Origin: Cellulomonas denverensis
GTDB lineage: Bacteria; Actinomycetota; Actinomycetes; Actinomycetales; Cellulomonadaceae
NCBI RefSeq assembly: GCF_012396125.1
Contig: NZ_JAAXOX010000007.1
Coordinates: 79,459 to 143,458 of the forward strand
DNA length: 64,000 nucleotides
Direction: 5' to 3'
The position numbers and the translations under genes are program-made. This document shows positions 46,593 to 55,447 of this stretch, in pieces. A model generated the notes under the pieces. The model worked only from the letters and a program-made list of their open reading frames with translations, had not been told where the DNA came from and did not search any database. Within the stretch, counting starts at the first letter, position 1. Each line of letters starts with the position of its first letter.

Positions 46593-47485
46593 CAGTCCTC
46601 CTGCGGTTCGCCGAACAGCTCGGCGCGGATCTGGTTCAGCGGCATCGGGGTGCCGGTCCACAGCTCGAAGGCCGCGGCGCCCTGGTGCAGCATCATGCCC
46701 AGGCCGTTCATGGTCCGGCACCCGGCCGCCTCGGCCTGTGCGAGGAACAGGGTACGGGCCGGGGAGTAGACCACGTCCGAGACGAACAGGTCGGGCCGCA
46801 GCACCTCGGGGTCGGGCAGCGGGGACAGGTCCTTGAGCGTGCCCATGCCGACGTTGGTGGCGTTGGCCAGCACGCTGGAGGCGGCGACGCAGGCCCGGAA
46901 GTCCTCGATGTCGTCCAGGTCGTGCAGCACGGCGGTGGCGGAGGTCTGCTCGGCGATGGTCTGCACCGTGTGCTCGGCCACCGGCCAGACCGCGTCCCGG
47001 CGGTTGAAGATGTCGATCCGCTCCACGCCGTCCAGGGCGGCCTGGATCGCGATGGCCGTGCCCGCGCCGCCGGCGCCGATCATGGTGATCCGCCGGCCGG
47101 CCGGGTCGATGCCGGCCTCGCGCAGCGCGGTCATGTAGCCGATCCCGTCGGTGACATGGCCGGTCAGGTGGCCGTCGTCGTTCACCACGGTGTTCACCGC
47201 GCCGACCATCCGGGCGGCGGGGGACAGGTCGTCCAGCAGCGGCAGGATTGCCATCTTGTTCGGCATCGAGACGTTCCAGCCCCGCACCCGCAGGGCGCGC
47301 AGCCCGGTGACCGCGTCGGCGAGCTGGTCGGTGTCCACCTCGAAGGCCAGGTAGGCGTAGTCGAGGTCCAGCTCGGCCAGCGCCAGGTTGTGCATCCGCG
47401 GGGACATGCTGTGCCGGATCGGGTAGGCGATCAGGCCGAGCAGCTCGGTGTGGCCGGTGATGGCGCGGATCGTTCCGTCGGGCAT
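46592..47485 (-). CDS. ydiB: Quinate/shikimate dehydrogenase, YdiB type
   Basis: A 297-residue member of the shikimate dehydrogenase family that resembles E. coli YdiB much more than AroE. LIAYPIRHSMSP, YAYLAFEVDTD, NVSMPNKM (catalytic K77), VNTVVNDDGHLTGHVTDGIG (catalytic D113), GAGGAG (137-142) and FNRRD are all YdiB-like. YdiB oxidises or reduces both quinate and shikimate with NAD or NADP. With the coupled aroD this would link quinate, dehydroquinate, dehydroshikimate and shikimate. A GGGAG ribosome site precedes the ATG. It diverges from the TetR gene. Confidence 0.93.
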   Translation of the reverse strand: MPDGTIRAITGHTELLGLIAYPIRHSMSPRMHNLALAELDLDYAYLAFEVDTDQLADAVTGLRALRVRGWNVSMPNKMAILPLLDDLSPAARMVGAVNTVVNDDGHLTGHVTDGIGYMTALREAGIDPAGRRITMIGAGGAGTAIAIQAALDGVERIDIFNRRDAVWPVAEHTVQTIAEQTSATAVLHDLDDIEDFRACVAASSVLANATNVGMGTLKDLSPLPDPEVLRPDLFVSDVVYSPARTLFLAQAEAAGCRTMNGLGMMLHQGAAAFELWTGTPMPLNQIRAELFGEPQED

Positions 47486-47509
47486 CGGGACTCCCTCGTC
47501 GTATTGGAC

Positions 47510-47527
47510 GTACTCGGTAGTTCATTG
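47510..47527. promoter_or_regulatory. Candidate TetR operator A (ydiB/tetR divergent promoter)
   Basis: GTACTCGGTAGTTCATTG lies 25 bp from the ydiB start and 77 bp from the tetR start. It matches site C (59134-59151) at 12 of 18 positions, with a well-kept left half GTACTC and an eroded right half. Confidence 0.5.
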
Positions 47528-47603
47528 TTGCGAGCCGAAGCTGCCCGAACCGGGTCGATGGTCCTGTCATGATGCTCGGGGCCGTCATCGGCCGGAGGGA
47601 GAG

Positions 47604-48263
47604 ATGAGCATGGTGGCAGCAGAGCCGTCGGCACCGAGGACCCGCGACGCGGACCGGACCCGGCAGGAGATCCTCGGCGCGGCGATCGAGGAGTTCTCCG
47701 CCAAGGGGCTGCTCGGGGCCCGGGTGGACGCGATCGCGGAGCGGATCCACACCACCAAGCGGATGATCTACTACTACTTCGGCTCCAAGGAGGGCCTGTA
47801 CCGGGCGGCGCTGGCGGAGTCCTACCGCGGCACCCGGGCGCAGGAGCAGGGGCTCGGGCTGAACGAGATGCCGCCGGAGCAGGCGCTGCGCGAGCTGGTG
47901 CGCTCCACCCTGTGCTACGACGCCACCCACGAGTCCTTCGTCCGGCTGGTGCTGTTCGAGAACCTGCACGGCGGCGAGGCGATCCGGCACCTGGACGACG
48001 AGGACCGCGAGGTCAACCAGGGCGCCCTGCTGATCCTGGACGACATCCTGGCCCGCGGCCGGGCCGAGGGGGTGTTCCGGGACGGGCCGGATGCGCCCTC
48101 CGCCCTGGACGTGCACCAGGTGATCAGCGCGCTGGCGTTCTTCCGCACCGCGAACCGGGCGACCTTCCGGGAACTGTTCGGCCGGGACATGCTCGGCGAG
48201 GAGACCCGGCGGCACGTGCGCGAGCTGGTCGAGGACACCGTGTTGCGCCTGGTGCGCTCGTGA
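47604..48263 (+). CDS. TetR-family regulator, likely controller of the shikimate/CoA cluster
   Basis: A 219-residue regulator. The N-terminal HTH (about 15-60) reads RTRQEILGAAIEEFSAKGLL, VDAIAERIHTTKRMIYYYFG. The C-terminal ligand/dimer domain (about 80-215) contains ALRELVRSTLCYDATHESFV and resembles the RutR-type subgroup. It is divergent from ydiB and upstream of the enoate reductase gene. GTAC-ended palindromes occur at two of the cluster's promoter regions, with a weaker site at the third, which supports local control; a small ligand such as shikimate or an acyl-CoA is inferred. A GGAGGGA site fixes ATG 47604. Confidence 0.9.
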   Translation: MSMVAAEPSAPRTRDADRTRQEILGAAIEEFSAKGLLGARVDAIAERIHTTKRMIYYYFGSKEGLYRAALAESYRGTRAQEQGLGLNEMPPEQALRELVRSTLCYDATHESFVRLVLFENLHGGEAIRHLDDEDREVNQGALLILDDILARGRAEGVFRDGPDAPSALDVHQVISALAFFRTANRATFRELFGRDMLGEETRRHVRELVEDTVLRLVRS

Positions 48264-48348
48264 CGGCAATCACAAGACTCTGACCTGCACGGACGTCACC
48301 GCGCGGGACCTCGGACCCATCGACCTGCCTGCGGGACGCGCGATCTTA

Positions 48349-48368
48349 CTAACTAACCAGATCGGTAC
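48349..48368. promoter_or_regulatory. Candidate TetR operator B (weaker), upstream of the enoate reductase gene
   Basis: CTAACTAACCAGATCGGTAC lies 33 bases before the GTG at 48402. Its complement contains GTAC and TGGTTAGT, resembling TGGTTCGTAC of site C but with shifted spacing, so this is the least certain of the set. Confidence 0.35.
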
Positions 48369-48401
48369 TTAGCACCGCCGTCCGCACCGGGAGGACCCCC
48401 T

Positions 48402-50489
48402 GTGACCGTCGCGCCCTCTTCCCCCGTCGACCTCGCCGCGGCCGGGCTGCTGCCCGCACCGCTCGCCGTGCCGCTGCCGGACCGCGAGCCGGCCCCGCAC
48501 GTCCCGCACCTGCTGTCACCGCTGACCGTGGGCACGATGACCCTGCGCAACCGGGTGGTCATGCCGCCGATGGGCTCCAACTTCGCCCTGCCGGACGGCA
48601 CCGTCTCCGACACCCAGCTCGACTACTACGAGCAGCGCGCCCGGGGCGGCACCGGCCTGATCATCGTGGAGAACATCTGCGTCGCCTTCCCGGCCGGGTC
48701 GAATGGCACCACCCAGCTGCGGATCGACCACGACCGCTATCTGCCCCGGCTGTACGAACTGACCGAGCGGATCCACCGCTACGGCGCCAAGGCCGCGGTG
48801 CAGCTCAACCACGCCGGTGCCTCCGCCAACCCGGCCCGCACCGGCACGCCCGCGCTGTCCTCCTCCGCGGTGCCGTCCAAGCCCGGTGGACTCGCGCCGA
48901 CCCCGATGACCGCCGAGCAGATCGCCGAGGTGCCCGGTCAGTACGCCGCCGCCGCGCTGCGCGCCAAGAAGGCCGGCTTCGACGCGGTGGAGGTGCACGC
49001 CGGGCACTCCTATCTGCTCTGCCAGTTCCTGTCCCCGCTGTACAACCGGCGCACCGACGAGTACGGCGGCAGCCCGGCCAACCGGGCCCGGCTGGTGCGC
49101 GAGGTGCTGGACGCGATCCGGGCGGCGGTCGGCCCGCGGTTCCCGGTCGCGATCCGGATCAGCGCGGACGAGCTGGTCGCCGGGGGCAACACCCTGGACG
49201 ACTCGGTGGAGCTGATGCGATTCCTGGCCGACGCGGTGGACCTGATCGATGTCTCCGCCGCACTGTCCGGCAACCTGCAGTACCAGATCGACCGGATGGA
49301 CCTGCCGGACGGCTGGCGGTCCGGGATGGCCCGCCGGTTCCGGGAGGAGTTCGGCACGCCGACCATCGTGTCCGGCAACATCCGCGACCCGCGGGTCGCC
49401 GAGCGGATCATCGCGGACGGGGACAGCGACCTGGTCGCCCTCGGCCGCGGGCTGATCGCCGACCCGTGGTGGGTGCGCAAGGTCGCCACCGGCTGCGCGG
49501 ACCGGATCCTGGACTGCATCTCCTGCAACATCGGCTGCGCGGACAACCGGATCCGGCTGGACCGGCCGATCCGGTGCACGGTGAACCCGGACATCATCGG
49601 GCACGAGGACTACCTGCGCCGCCGGGTGGACCGGCCGACCCGGGTGGTCGTGGTCGGCGGCGGGGTCGGTGGCCTGGAGGCCGCGTGCACCGCGGCCGAG
49701 GTCGGCTGCCAGGTGATCCTGCTCGAGGCCCGGGACGTGGTCGGCGGGATGGTCGGTGAGGCGGTGCGGCTGCCCGCCAAGCGCCGGATCGCTGCCTTCC
49801 TCAACCACCTGGTGCGCCGCGCGGCCCGGAGCCGGGTGGAGATCCGCACCAACACCCCCGCCACAGTGGACCTGGTCCGGTCGCTGCAGCCGGACGTGGT
49901 GGTGAACGCCACCGGTTCCCAGCCGGTGCTCCCGCCGGTCCCCGGGCTGCGCGAGCGGGTGGATGTGCCCGGCACGCAGGTGTTCTCGATCCTGGGCGCC
50001 ACCGCCGGGGTGGACGAGCTGGACCGGCTGGCGGGGCGGCCGGTGGTGGTGATCGGTGGCGGCGCGGTGGGCCTGGACGTGGTGGAGGCCTGCGTCGCCG
50101 TGGGCGCCCGGGTCACGCTGGTCGAACGGCTGGACCGGGTGGCCGGCGACCTGGACGTGATCACCGCGCTGCAGATGCACGAGATGCTGGACCGGCACGG
50201 GGTCGAGGTGCTGACCGGCACCACGCTGACCGAGGTCGGCGACGGCTGGGTGGACGTGACCGACCCGGAGGGCACCCCCCGGCGGCTGACCGGCGACGCC
50301 ACCTACATCTGCCTGGGCATGCGCGGGGACCGGGGCAGCTATCCGGGCCTGGCGGCGGCGTTCGCCGGCACCGGGGTGGATGTGCTGGACATCGGCGACT
50401 CGGCCGGCGGCGGCAAGATCATCGACGCCACCCGCGGCGGCCGGGACGTGCTGCTCACCCTGACCGAGCGCGGCGTTCTGCCGGCATGA
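48402..50489 (+). CDS. FMN/Fe-S/FAD enoate or dienoyl-CoA reductase (FadH/BaiCD family)
   Basis: A 695-residue Old-Yellow-Enzyme fusion. An FMN TIM barrel (about 35-365) contains LRNRVVMPPMGSNFA, QLNHAGASANP, AGHSYLLCQFLSPLYNRRTD and LVALGRGLIADP. A [4Fe-4S] site uses C372, C375, C379 and C392. Then come FAD (GGGVGGLEA, about 416) and NAD(P) (GGGAVGLD, about 551) domains. Relatives reduce 2,4-dienoyl-CoA (FadH) or oxidise/reduce ring enones (BaiCD). In this cluster, a cyclohexene- or cyclohexadiene-carboxyl-CoA is a plausible substrate. GTG with a GGAGGA site; single-gene transcript ending in a strong terminator. Confidence 0.9.
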   Translation: MTVAPSSPVDLAAAGLLPAPLAVPLPDREPAPHVPHLLSPLTVGTMTLRNRVVMPPMGSNFALPDGTVSDTQLDYYEQRARGGTGLIIVENICVAFPAGSNGTTQLRIDHDRYLPRLYELTERIHRYGAKAAVQLNHAGASANPARTGTPALSSSAVPSKPGGLAPTPMTAEQIAEVPGQYAAAALRAKKAGFDAVEVHAGHSYLLCQFLSPLYNRRTDEYGGSPANRARLVREVLDAIRAAVGPRFPVAIRISADELVAGGNTLDDSVELMRFLADAVDLIDVSAALSGNLQYQIDRMDLPDGWRSGMARRFREEFGTPTIVSGNIRDPRVAERIIADGDSDLVALGRGLIADPWWVRKVATGCADRILDCISCNIGCADNRIRLDRPIRCTVNPDIIGHEDYLRRRVDRPTRVVVVGGGVGGLEAACTAAEVGCQVILLEARDVVGGMVGEAVRLPAKRRIAAFLNHLVRRAARSRVEIRTNTPATVDLVRSLQPDVVVNATGSQPVLPPVPGLRERVDVPGTQVFSILGATAGVDELDRLAGRPVVVIGGGAVGLDVVEACVAVGARVTLVERLDRVAGDLDVITALQMHEMLDRHGVEVLTGTTLTEVGDGWVDVTDPEGTPRRLTGDATYICLGMRGDRGSYPGLAAAFAGTGVDVLDIGDSAGGGKIIDATRGGRDVLLTLTERGVLPA

Positions 50490-50491
50490 GC

Positions 50492-50526
50492 GAGGGCCCC
50501 CACCCCGGTCCGGGGTGGGGGCCCTC
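50492..50526. terminator. Terminator between the enoate reductase gene and etfA
   Basis: A perfect 16-bp stem (50492-50507 and 50511-50526) with a 3-nt loop, starting 3 bases after the stop. It probably serves both convergent transcripts. Confidence 0.88.
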
Positions 50527-50534
50527 CTCTGCGA

Positions 50535-51491
50535 TCAGGACCGGGCGCGTACCGCCGCGGTGATCGCCGGGACCAGCTCGAACAGGTCCCCGACCACCCC
50601 GAAGTCCGCCACGGTGAAGATCGGCGCCTGCGGGTCCTTGTTGATCGCCACCACCGTGCGCGACCCGGACATCCCGGCCAGGTGCTGGCTGGCGCCGGAG
50701 ATGCCACAGGCCAGGTACAGGTCCGGGGCGACCTTCTTGCCCGAGATGCCGACCTCCAGCTCCACCGGCACCCAGCCGGAGTCCGCCGGCGGGCGGGAGG
50801 AGGCGACCGCGGCGGTCGGCCCCAGGGCGGTGGCCAGTTCCCGCAGCACGTCGAAGCCCTCCGGGCCGCCCATCGCCCGGCCACCGGAGACCACGATCCG
50901 GGCGTCCTCCAGCGCGGCGGCGTCCCCGGCGGTGGGCAGGAACTCCACCAGGGTGGTGCGGGCCGGGCGCTCCGGTGCCGGGTGCGCGGTGACCGTGGCG
51001 GCCGGGCCGTCCTCGGCGGGCGCGGGCAGGCCCCCGGTGCGCACGGTCAGCAGCGGTAGGCCGCCGTTCACCTGGCAGTGCACCAGCCGGGTGCCGCCGT
51101 AGCCGCTCTTCGTTCCGGTGACCACCCCGTCGGCGACCTGTACCGCGGTGACCTCGGTGATCACCCCGGTGTCCAGGATCGCGGCCAGCCGGCCCAGCGC
51201 CTCGGCGCCGACCGTGTTCGCCGGGGCCAGCACGGCCACCGGGGCGTCCTCGGCCACCAGCGCGGCCAGGGCGGCGGCGACCAGCTCCGGGTCCCGGCCG
51301 TCCGCGGGCACGTGGTGCACGGTGCTCGCTCCGGCCGCACCGGCGCGCTCGGCGACGGTGCCCGGCTCGGCGGCGACCAGGACCGCCTCGACCGGAGTGC
51401 CGGTCCGGCCGGCCTCGGCGATCAGGGCCAGGGCGGCGTCGGTGGGGACGGCGTCCCGGGTCTCGACCAGGACCCACAGTGCGTTGCTCAT
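50535..51491 (-). CDS. etfA: Electron transfer flavoprotein alpha subunit (FixB type)
   Basis: A 318-residue EtfA/FixB protein. The C-terminal FAD domain is clear: IVVSGGRAMGGPEGFDVLRE, VASSRPPADSGWVP, QVEIG-like ELEVGISGKKVAPDLYLACG, GISGASQHLAGM and VAINKDPQAPIFTVADFGVVGD. With EtfB it carries electrons between acyl-CoA dehydrogenases and the membrane FixC/FixX side, or bifurcates electrons from NADH. It is the last gene of the eight-gene operon starting at 59075. Confidence 0.95.
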   Translation of the reverse strand: MSNALWVLVETRDAVPTDAALALIAEAGRTGTPVEAVLVAAEPGTVAERAGAAGASTVHHVPADGRDPELVAAALAALVAEDAPVAVLAPANTVGAEALGRLAAILDTGVITEVTAVQVADGVVTGTKSGYGGTRLVHCQVNGGLPLLTVRTGGLPAPAEDGPAATVTAHPAPERPARTTLVEFLPTAGDAAALEDARIVVSGGRAMGGPEGFDVLRELATALGPTAAVASSRPPADSGWVPVELEVGISGKKVAPDLYLACGISGASQHLAGMSGSRTVVAINKDPQAPIFTVADFGVVGDLFELVPAITAAVRARS

Positions 51492-51502
51492 CGTCTGTCT
51501 CC

Positions 51503-52243
51503 TCACAGCACGCCAGCGCCGACCAGCGCGGCGACCAGCTTCTCGGCGGTGTCCTGGGCGGTGTCCCCGGCGATCACGGTGCCGGGCTCGCGGACCGGGG
51601 GCTCGGTGACGTCGACCACCACGGTGTGCGGCGCAGGCGTCACGCCGAGGTCGGCGAGCCCGATCACGTCGAAGCGCGCCTTGTTCGCGGCGAGCTTGCT
51701 CTTCACCGACGGGTACCGCGGGGTGTTGACGTGCTCGTCCACGGTGACCAGGCCGGGCAGCGGCAGCCGGACCCGCTCCTGGCCGTCGTCGACCACCCGG
51801 GTGCACAGCAGGGCGCCGTCCTCGGCGTCCAGGGCGGTGACCGCGGTGACGGCGGGCAGGCCGAGCAGCTCGGCGACCATCGCCGGGACCACCGGGGTCC
51901 CGCCGTCGTAGGAACGTGCGCCGGCCAGCACCAGATCCACCCCGTCCATACGCCGGACCGCGGCGGCCAGCAGCCGGGCGATGGTCAGGCCGTCCGCAGC
52001 GGACAGCCCCTCGTCGTCCACCCGGATCCCGGCGTGCGCGCCGACGCTGATGCACTCCTTGAGCGTGCTGGTCGCGGCGGCCGGGCCGAGCGTGATCACG
52101 GTGACCGTGCCACCGGCGGCCTCGGTGAGCTGCACCGCGGCCTCCACGGCGTTCCGGCCCACCGGGTCGGTGATCCGGGCCGCGGTGGCCGGGTCCGCGG
52201 CCGGGTCCTCCGGGACCTGCTTGACCAGGACTGCGATGTTCAT
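51503..52243 (-). CDS. etfB: Electron transfer flavoprotein beta subunit (FixA type)
   Basis: A 246-residue EtfB/FixA protein beginning MNIAVLVKQVPED, with ARITDPVGRNAVEAAVQL, LVLAGARSYDGGTPVVPAMV (nucleotide-binding loop), AELLGLPAVTAVTAL and SVKSKLAANKARF. Whether it binds AMP (ordinary ETF) or a second FAD (bifurcating FixA) cannot be settled by eye. Company with FixC and FixX favours the FixABCX type. It follows the CoA ligase by 20 bases and precedes etfA by 11. Confidence 0.94.
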   Translation of the reverse strand: MNIAVLVKQVPEDPAADPATAARITDPVGRNAVEAAVQLTEAAGGTVTVITLGPAAATSTLKECISVGAHAGIRVDDEGLSAADGLTIARLLAAAVRRMDGVDLVLAGARSYDGGTPVVPAMVAELLGLPAVTAVTALDAEDGALLCTRVVDDGQERVRLPLPGLVTVDEHVNTPRYPSVKSKLAANKARFDVIGLADLGVTPAPHTVVVDVTEPPVREPGTVIAGDTAQDTAEKLVAALVGAGVL

Positions 52244-52263
52244 CTCCGACTTCCTTCCTCGGG

Positions 52264-53865
52264 TCAGCGCGCCGCGACCGGCGGCGCGCAGGGGTCCACC
52301 AGGGCCGCGGCACGTGCACGCAGCACGTCCTTGCGGACCTTGCCCGCGGGTGACAGCGGCAGGGCGCCGACCACCTCCACCCGGGCGGGGATCTTGTACT
52401 TCGCCAGGCCGCGGCACAGGAACTCGCGCCGCAGCCCGGCCAGGTCCGGGGCGGCGACGCCCGGATCACAGACCAGGAAGGCGCAGACGCACTCGCCCAG
52501 CCGCCGGTCCGGCATCGCCACCACGGCGGCCTCCCGCACCCCGGGCAGCTCGCGCAGCACCTGTTCGATCTCGGCGGCGGAGATGTTCTCCCCGCCGCGG
52601 ATGATCACGTCCTTGCGCCGGCCGACGATCCGCAGAAAGCCGTCCTCGTCCAGCCGGCCCAGGTCGCCGGAGTAGTACCAGCCGTCCTGGTCCAGGACGG
52701 CGGCGGTCAGCTCCGGTTCGCCCAGGTAGCCGCGGAACACCTGCGGGCCGCGGGAGGCCTCCTCGCCGACCTCGCCCACCGGCAGCGTCTGGTGGGTCTG
52801 CGGGTCGACGATCCGGATCTCCACCCCCTCGACCGGGCGGCCGTCGGTGGTCAGCACCCGTTCCAGGTCGTCGCGCGGGGTGGTCAGGGTGTGCGGGGCG
52901 CTCTCGGTGGAGCCGTAGACGCTGAGCAGCCGGACGCCGTGGTCCAGTGCACGCCGGGCCAGAGCACGGGGGACCGGCGACCCGCCGCAGCCCAGGAAGC
53001 GCAGGCTGTCCGGCATCCCGTCCGTGCTGGGGTCCAGCTCGCAGGCGTCCAGCAGGCAGGTCACCACGCTGGCGGCGGCCATCCCGCAGGTGGCGCGCTC
53101 GGCCCGGATCATCGCCAGGCTGTCCGGGCCGGAGGGCACGTCCAGCAGCAGGCTGGTGCCGCCGATCAGGTACGGCAGGGTCAGCCCGTGCAGGTACCCG
53201 GTGGCGTGGCCCAGCGGGGCGGGCATGAACACCCGGTCGTCGTGGCCGAGTTCCAGGGCCGCGGCGAAGGCCAGCTCGCCGGAGAGCACGTTGCGGTGCG
53301 AGAGCAGGGCGCCCTTGGGCCGGGCCTCGCTGCCGGAGGTGAACAGCACGGTGGCGATGTCGTCGCCGCGCCCGGGGGTGCGCCACGGGTCGGCCAGCGG
53401 GTCGATGTCCGCCAGCTCGTCCAGCGTCGGCGCGCCCTGCGCCCGCTCGCCCTCGTGCTCGACCACGGCGACCGCCACCGGGTGGTCCTGCTCGGCGGCC
53501 AGCCGCAGCGCGACCCCCTGGTAGGACGTACACCGGAACCGGGTGGGCACGATCAGCGCCCTGCTGCGGCAGGTGGCCAGCACCCAGCGCAGCTCGGCCT
53601 CCCGGTAGGCGGTCAGCACCGGGTTCACCACCGCGCCGATCCGCAGGCAGGCCGCGTTGACACAGGTGAACTCGGCCCAGTTCGGCAGCTGGACGGAGAC
53701 CACGTCCCCGGCCCGCACCCCGCGGGCGTGCAGCCAGGTGGCGATCCGGGCGGCCCGGTCGTCGGCCTCGGCGTAGGTCAGCCGGGTGCCCCGGGAGTCC
53801 ACCACCGCCGGGTGGTCCGGGTGCTGGGCGACAGCGGCCCGCCAGCGGTCGTCCAGCGAGGTCAT
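52264..53865 (-). CDS. Acyl-CoA ligase (FadK/CaiC/BaiB-like AMP-forming)
   Basis: A 533-residue ANL-superfamily ligase. It has the P-loop TVLFTSGSEARPKGALLSHRN (with E-A in place of the usual T), VYGSTESAP, the hinge-region YYSGDLGRLDEDGFLRIVGR and the catalytic Lys motif LPLSPAGKVRKDVL. Such enzymes activate a carboxylic acid with ATP and CoA. In the operon it would prime the pathway with a CoA thioester, possibly of shikimate or a derivative, which the CaiB-type transferase then exchanges. Coupled to fixX by a TGATG overlap. Confidence 0.9.
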   Translation of the reverse strand: MTSLDDRWRAAVAQHPDHPAVVDSRGTRLTYAEADDRAARIATWLHARGVRAGDVVSVQLPNWAEFTCVNAACLRIGAVVNPVLTAYREAELRWVLATCRSRALIVPTRFRCTSYQGVALRLAAEQDHPVAVAVVEHEGERAQGAPTLDELADIDPLADPWRTPGRGDDIATVLFTSGSEARPKGALLSHRNVLSGELAFAAALELGHDDRVFMPAPLGHATGYLHGLTLPYLIGGTSLLLDVPSGPDSLAMIRAERATCGMAAASVVTCLLDACELDPSTDGMPDSLRFLGCGGSPVPRALARRALDHGVRLLSVYGSTESAPHTLTTPRDDLERVLTTDGRPVEGVEIRIVDPQTHQTLPVGEVGEEASRGPQVFRGYLGEPELTAAVLDQDGWYYSGDLGRLDEDGFLRIVGRRKDVIIRGGENISAAEIEQVLRELPGVREAAVVAMPDRRLGECVCAFLVCDPGVAAPDLAGLRREFLCRGLAKYKIPARVEVVGALPLSPAGKVRKDVLRARAAALVDPCAPPVAAR

Positions 53866-54167
53866 CAGCCCTGCCGGAAGTCCACCCCGGCGCCGTTGGC
53901 CGGGTAGTTCCAGGAGTAGCCCTCGGCGCCGGTGAACAGGCGCTCGCAGACCAGGCGGCAGTTGCCGCACTCCAGACAGCCCACGTGGTCGAAGGTCATC
54001 ACCTGGGCCGCCTCGTCCCAGACGTAGCGCTGGGCGGGGCAGCTGGTGGCGCAGGCCCGGTCCGAGGGACAGGTCCGGCAGGCGACCGGGTCGATCACGA
54101 TGTGCGGGTGGTGCTCGTCGGTGGCGAAGGTGGTGCTGGCCAGCAGTGCGTCGATGCCGGTGCTCAC
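53865..54167 (-). CDS. fixX: Ferredoxin-like protein FixX
   Basis: A 100-residue ferredoxin-like partner of FixC. DEHHPHIVIDPVACRTCPSD, SCPAQRYVWDE, VGCLECGNCRLVC and the end WNYPANGAGVDFRQG follow the FixX pattern. Cysteines are enough for two [4Fe-4S] clusters, more than recalled for the E. coli FixX/YdiT forms. GTG 54167 overlaps the fixC stop (GTGA) and gives the normal family length. Confidence 0.93.
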   Translation of the reverse strand: MSTGIDALLASTTFATDEHHPHIVIDPVACRTCPSDRACATSCPAQRYVWDEAAQVMTFDHVGCLECGNCRLVCERLFTGAEGYSWNYPANGAGVDFRQG

Positions 54168-55447
54168 AGTGTCCGGACTCCCTTCAGCAGGGTGCGGGCG
54201 GTCCGCACCGGCTTCTTCAGCTGCCGGGCGGCGCGCCACAGGGTGCTGCCGACCGGGGTGAGCGGCTCGGGGCCCTGGTGGTAGAGCGCGGCCATCGTGT
54301 CGACGGCGAGCTGCGGGTAGACGGTGAACAGGTCGGTGGTGGCGTTCATCCAGTCGTGCGCGCCGCGGGTGGCCCGGAAGTCGCGCAGCAGGCCCTGCTC
54401 CAGCCGGGTGCCGTAGCCGGCCAGTGCCTCGCGGGTGGGCGCACCGTCACCGGCCTCGATCAGGGTGTCCGCGGCGGCGATCCCGCTCATCACGGCGTAG
54501 TCCATCCCGCGGATCGTGAAGCCCCGGTTCAGGCACAGCCCGGCCGCGTCGCCGCAGACCAGCCACCCGTCGCCGGAGAACGCGGGCAGCGTGTCGTAGC
54601 CGCCCTCGTAGACCAGGTGCGCGCCGTACTCGACCAGCTCGCCGCCCTCGACGTACCGGGCCAGCGCCGGGTGCTCCCGCAGCGCCTGCGCGGTCTCGAC
54701 GATCGGCCGCCCGGAGGCCTTCCAGCCCGCCGAGTCCAGCACCAGCCCGAGCGAGACCGAGTCGGTGTTGCTGTAGCAGAACACCCCGCCGAACACCCCG
54801 TGCGTCACCGCGCCCATCCCGAGCAGTGCCGCACCCTCACCGGGCCGGACGCCGAAGATCCGGTCCACCTCGGCCGAGGAGCCGAACCGGTAGACGAACT
54901 TGGCGCCCACCGCGACCGCGTGCGGGTCGAGCCGGCGGATCAGCCCGGCGCGTTCCAGCAGCAGCGGGTTGATCCCCTCGCAGTCGATCACCACGTGGGC
55001 CTCGAGCTCGTCCTCCCCGGCCCGGACCCCGCACACCCGGCCGTCCCGCACGATCAGCGACTCGACGGTGGTGCCGGTGATCAGCATCGCCCCGGCCTCC
55101 TCCGCCTGGGCGGCCAGCCACTCCAGCAGCGGGGTGGCCAGCACGGTGTACGACTCCTGCGCCGAGCTGGTCAGGGTGGACTCGACCGTGACCGCGTCGG
55201 TCTCGGTCAGCATCGCCAGCAGCTCGCGCTTGACCTCGCGCTGCACCGGCGCCTCCTGCCACCGGTCGCCGAGCAGCTCGCGCAGCGCGTAGGAGTAGAT
55301 CCGCCCGCCGGTCAGGTTCTTGGACCCGCAGGTCGGCCCGCGCTCGATCACCAGCACCGAACGCCCGGCGGTGGCGAGCCGGTACGCGGCGGCCAGGCCG
55401 GCGAACCCGCCGCCGACGATGATCGCGTCGAAGACGTCCTCGTCCAT
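54164..55447 (-). CDS. fixC: FixC/YdiS-type FAD dehydrogenase (ETF-quinone oxidoreductase-like)
   Basis: A 427-residue flavoprotein related to ETF:quinone oxidoreductase. The FAD motif AIIVGGGFAGLAAAYRLA lies at about 8-25, then VLVIERGPTCGSKNLTGGRI, WLVCGDAAGLCLNRGFTIRG and the FixC-like end LKKPVRTARTLLKGVRTL. With FixX it couples the EtfAB flavoprotein to the quinone pool, or takes part in bifurcation. Overlaps the upstream acyl-CoA dehydrogenase stop by one base. Confidence 0.95.
   Translation of the reverse strand: MDEDVFDAIIVGGGFAGLAAAYRLATAGRSVLVIERGPTCGSKNLTGGRIYSYALRELLGDRWQEAPVQREVKRELLAMLTETDAVTVESTLTSSAQESYTVLATPLLEWLAAQAEEAGAMLITGTTVESLIVRDGRVCGVRAGEDELEAHVVIDCEGINPLLLERAGLIRRLDPHAVAVGAKFVYRFGSSAEVDRIFGVRPGEGAALLGMGAVTHGVFGGVFCYSNTDSVSLGLVLDSAGWKASGRPIVETAQALREHPALARYVEGGELVEYGAHLVYEGGYDTLPAFSGDGWLVCGDAAGLCLNRGFTIRGMDYAVMSGIAAADTLIEAGDGAPTREALAGYGTRLEQGLLRDFRATRGAHDWMNATTDLFTVYPQLAVDTMAALYHQGPEPLTPVGSTLWRAARQLKKPVRTARTLLKGVRTL

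Noticed and set aside
48402..50489. Bile-acid 7-dehydroxylation (bai) gene set
   Set aside because: A BaiCD-like reductase, a BaiF-like transferase and a ligase occur, but no BaiE dehydratase, BaiA dehydrogenase or BaiG-type transporter is recognisable.
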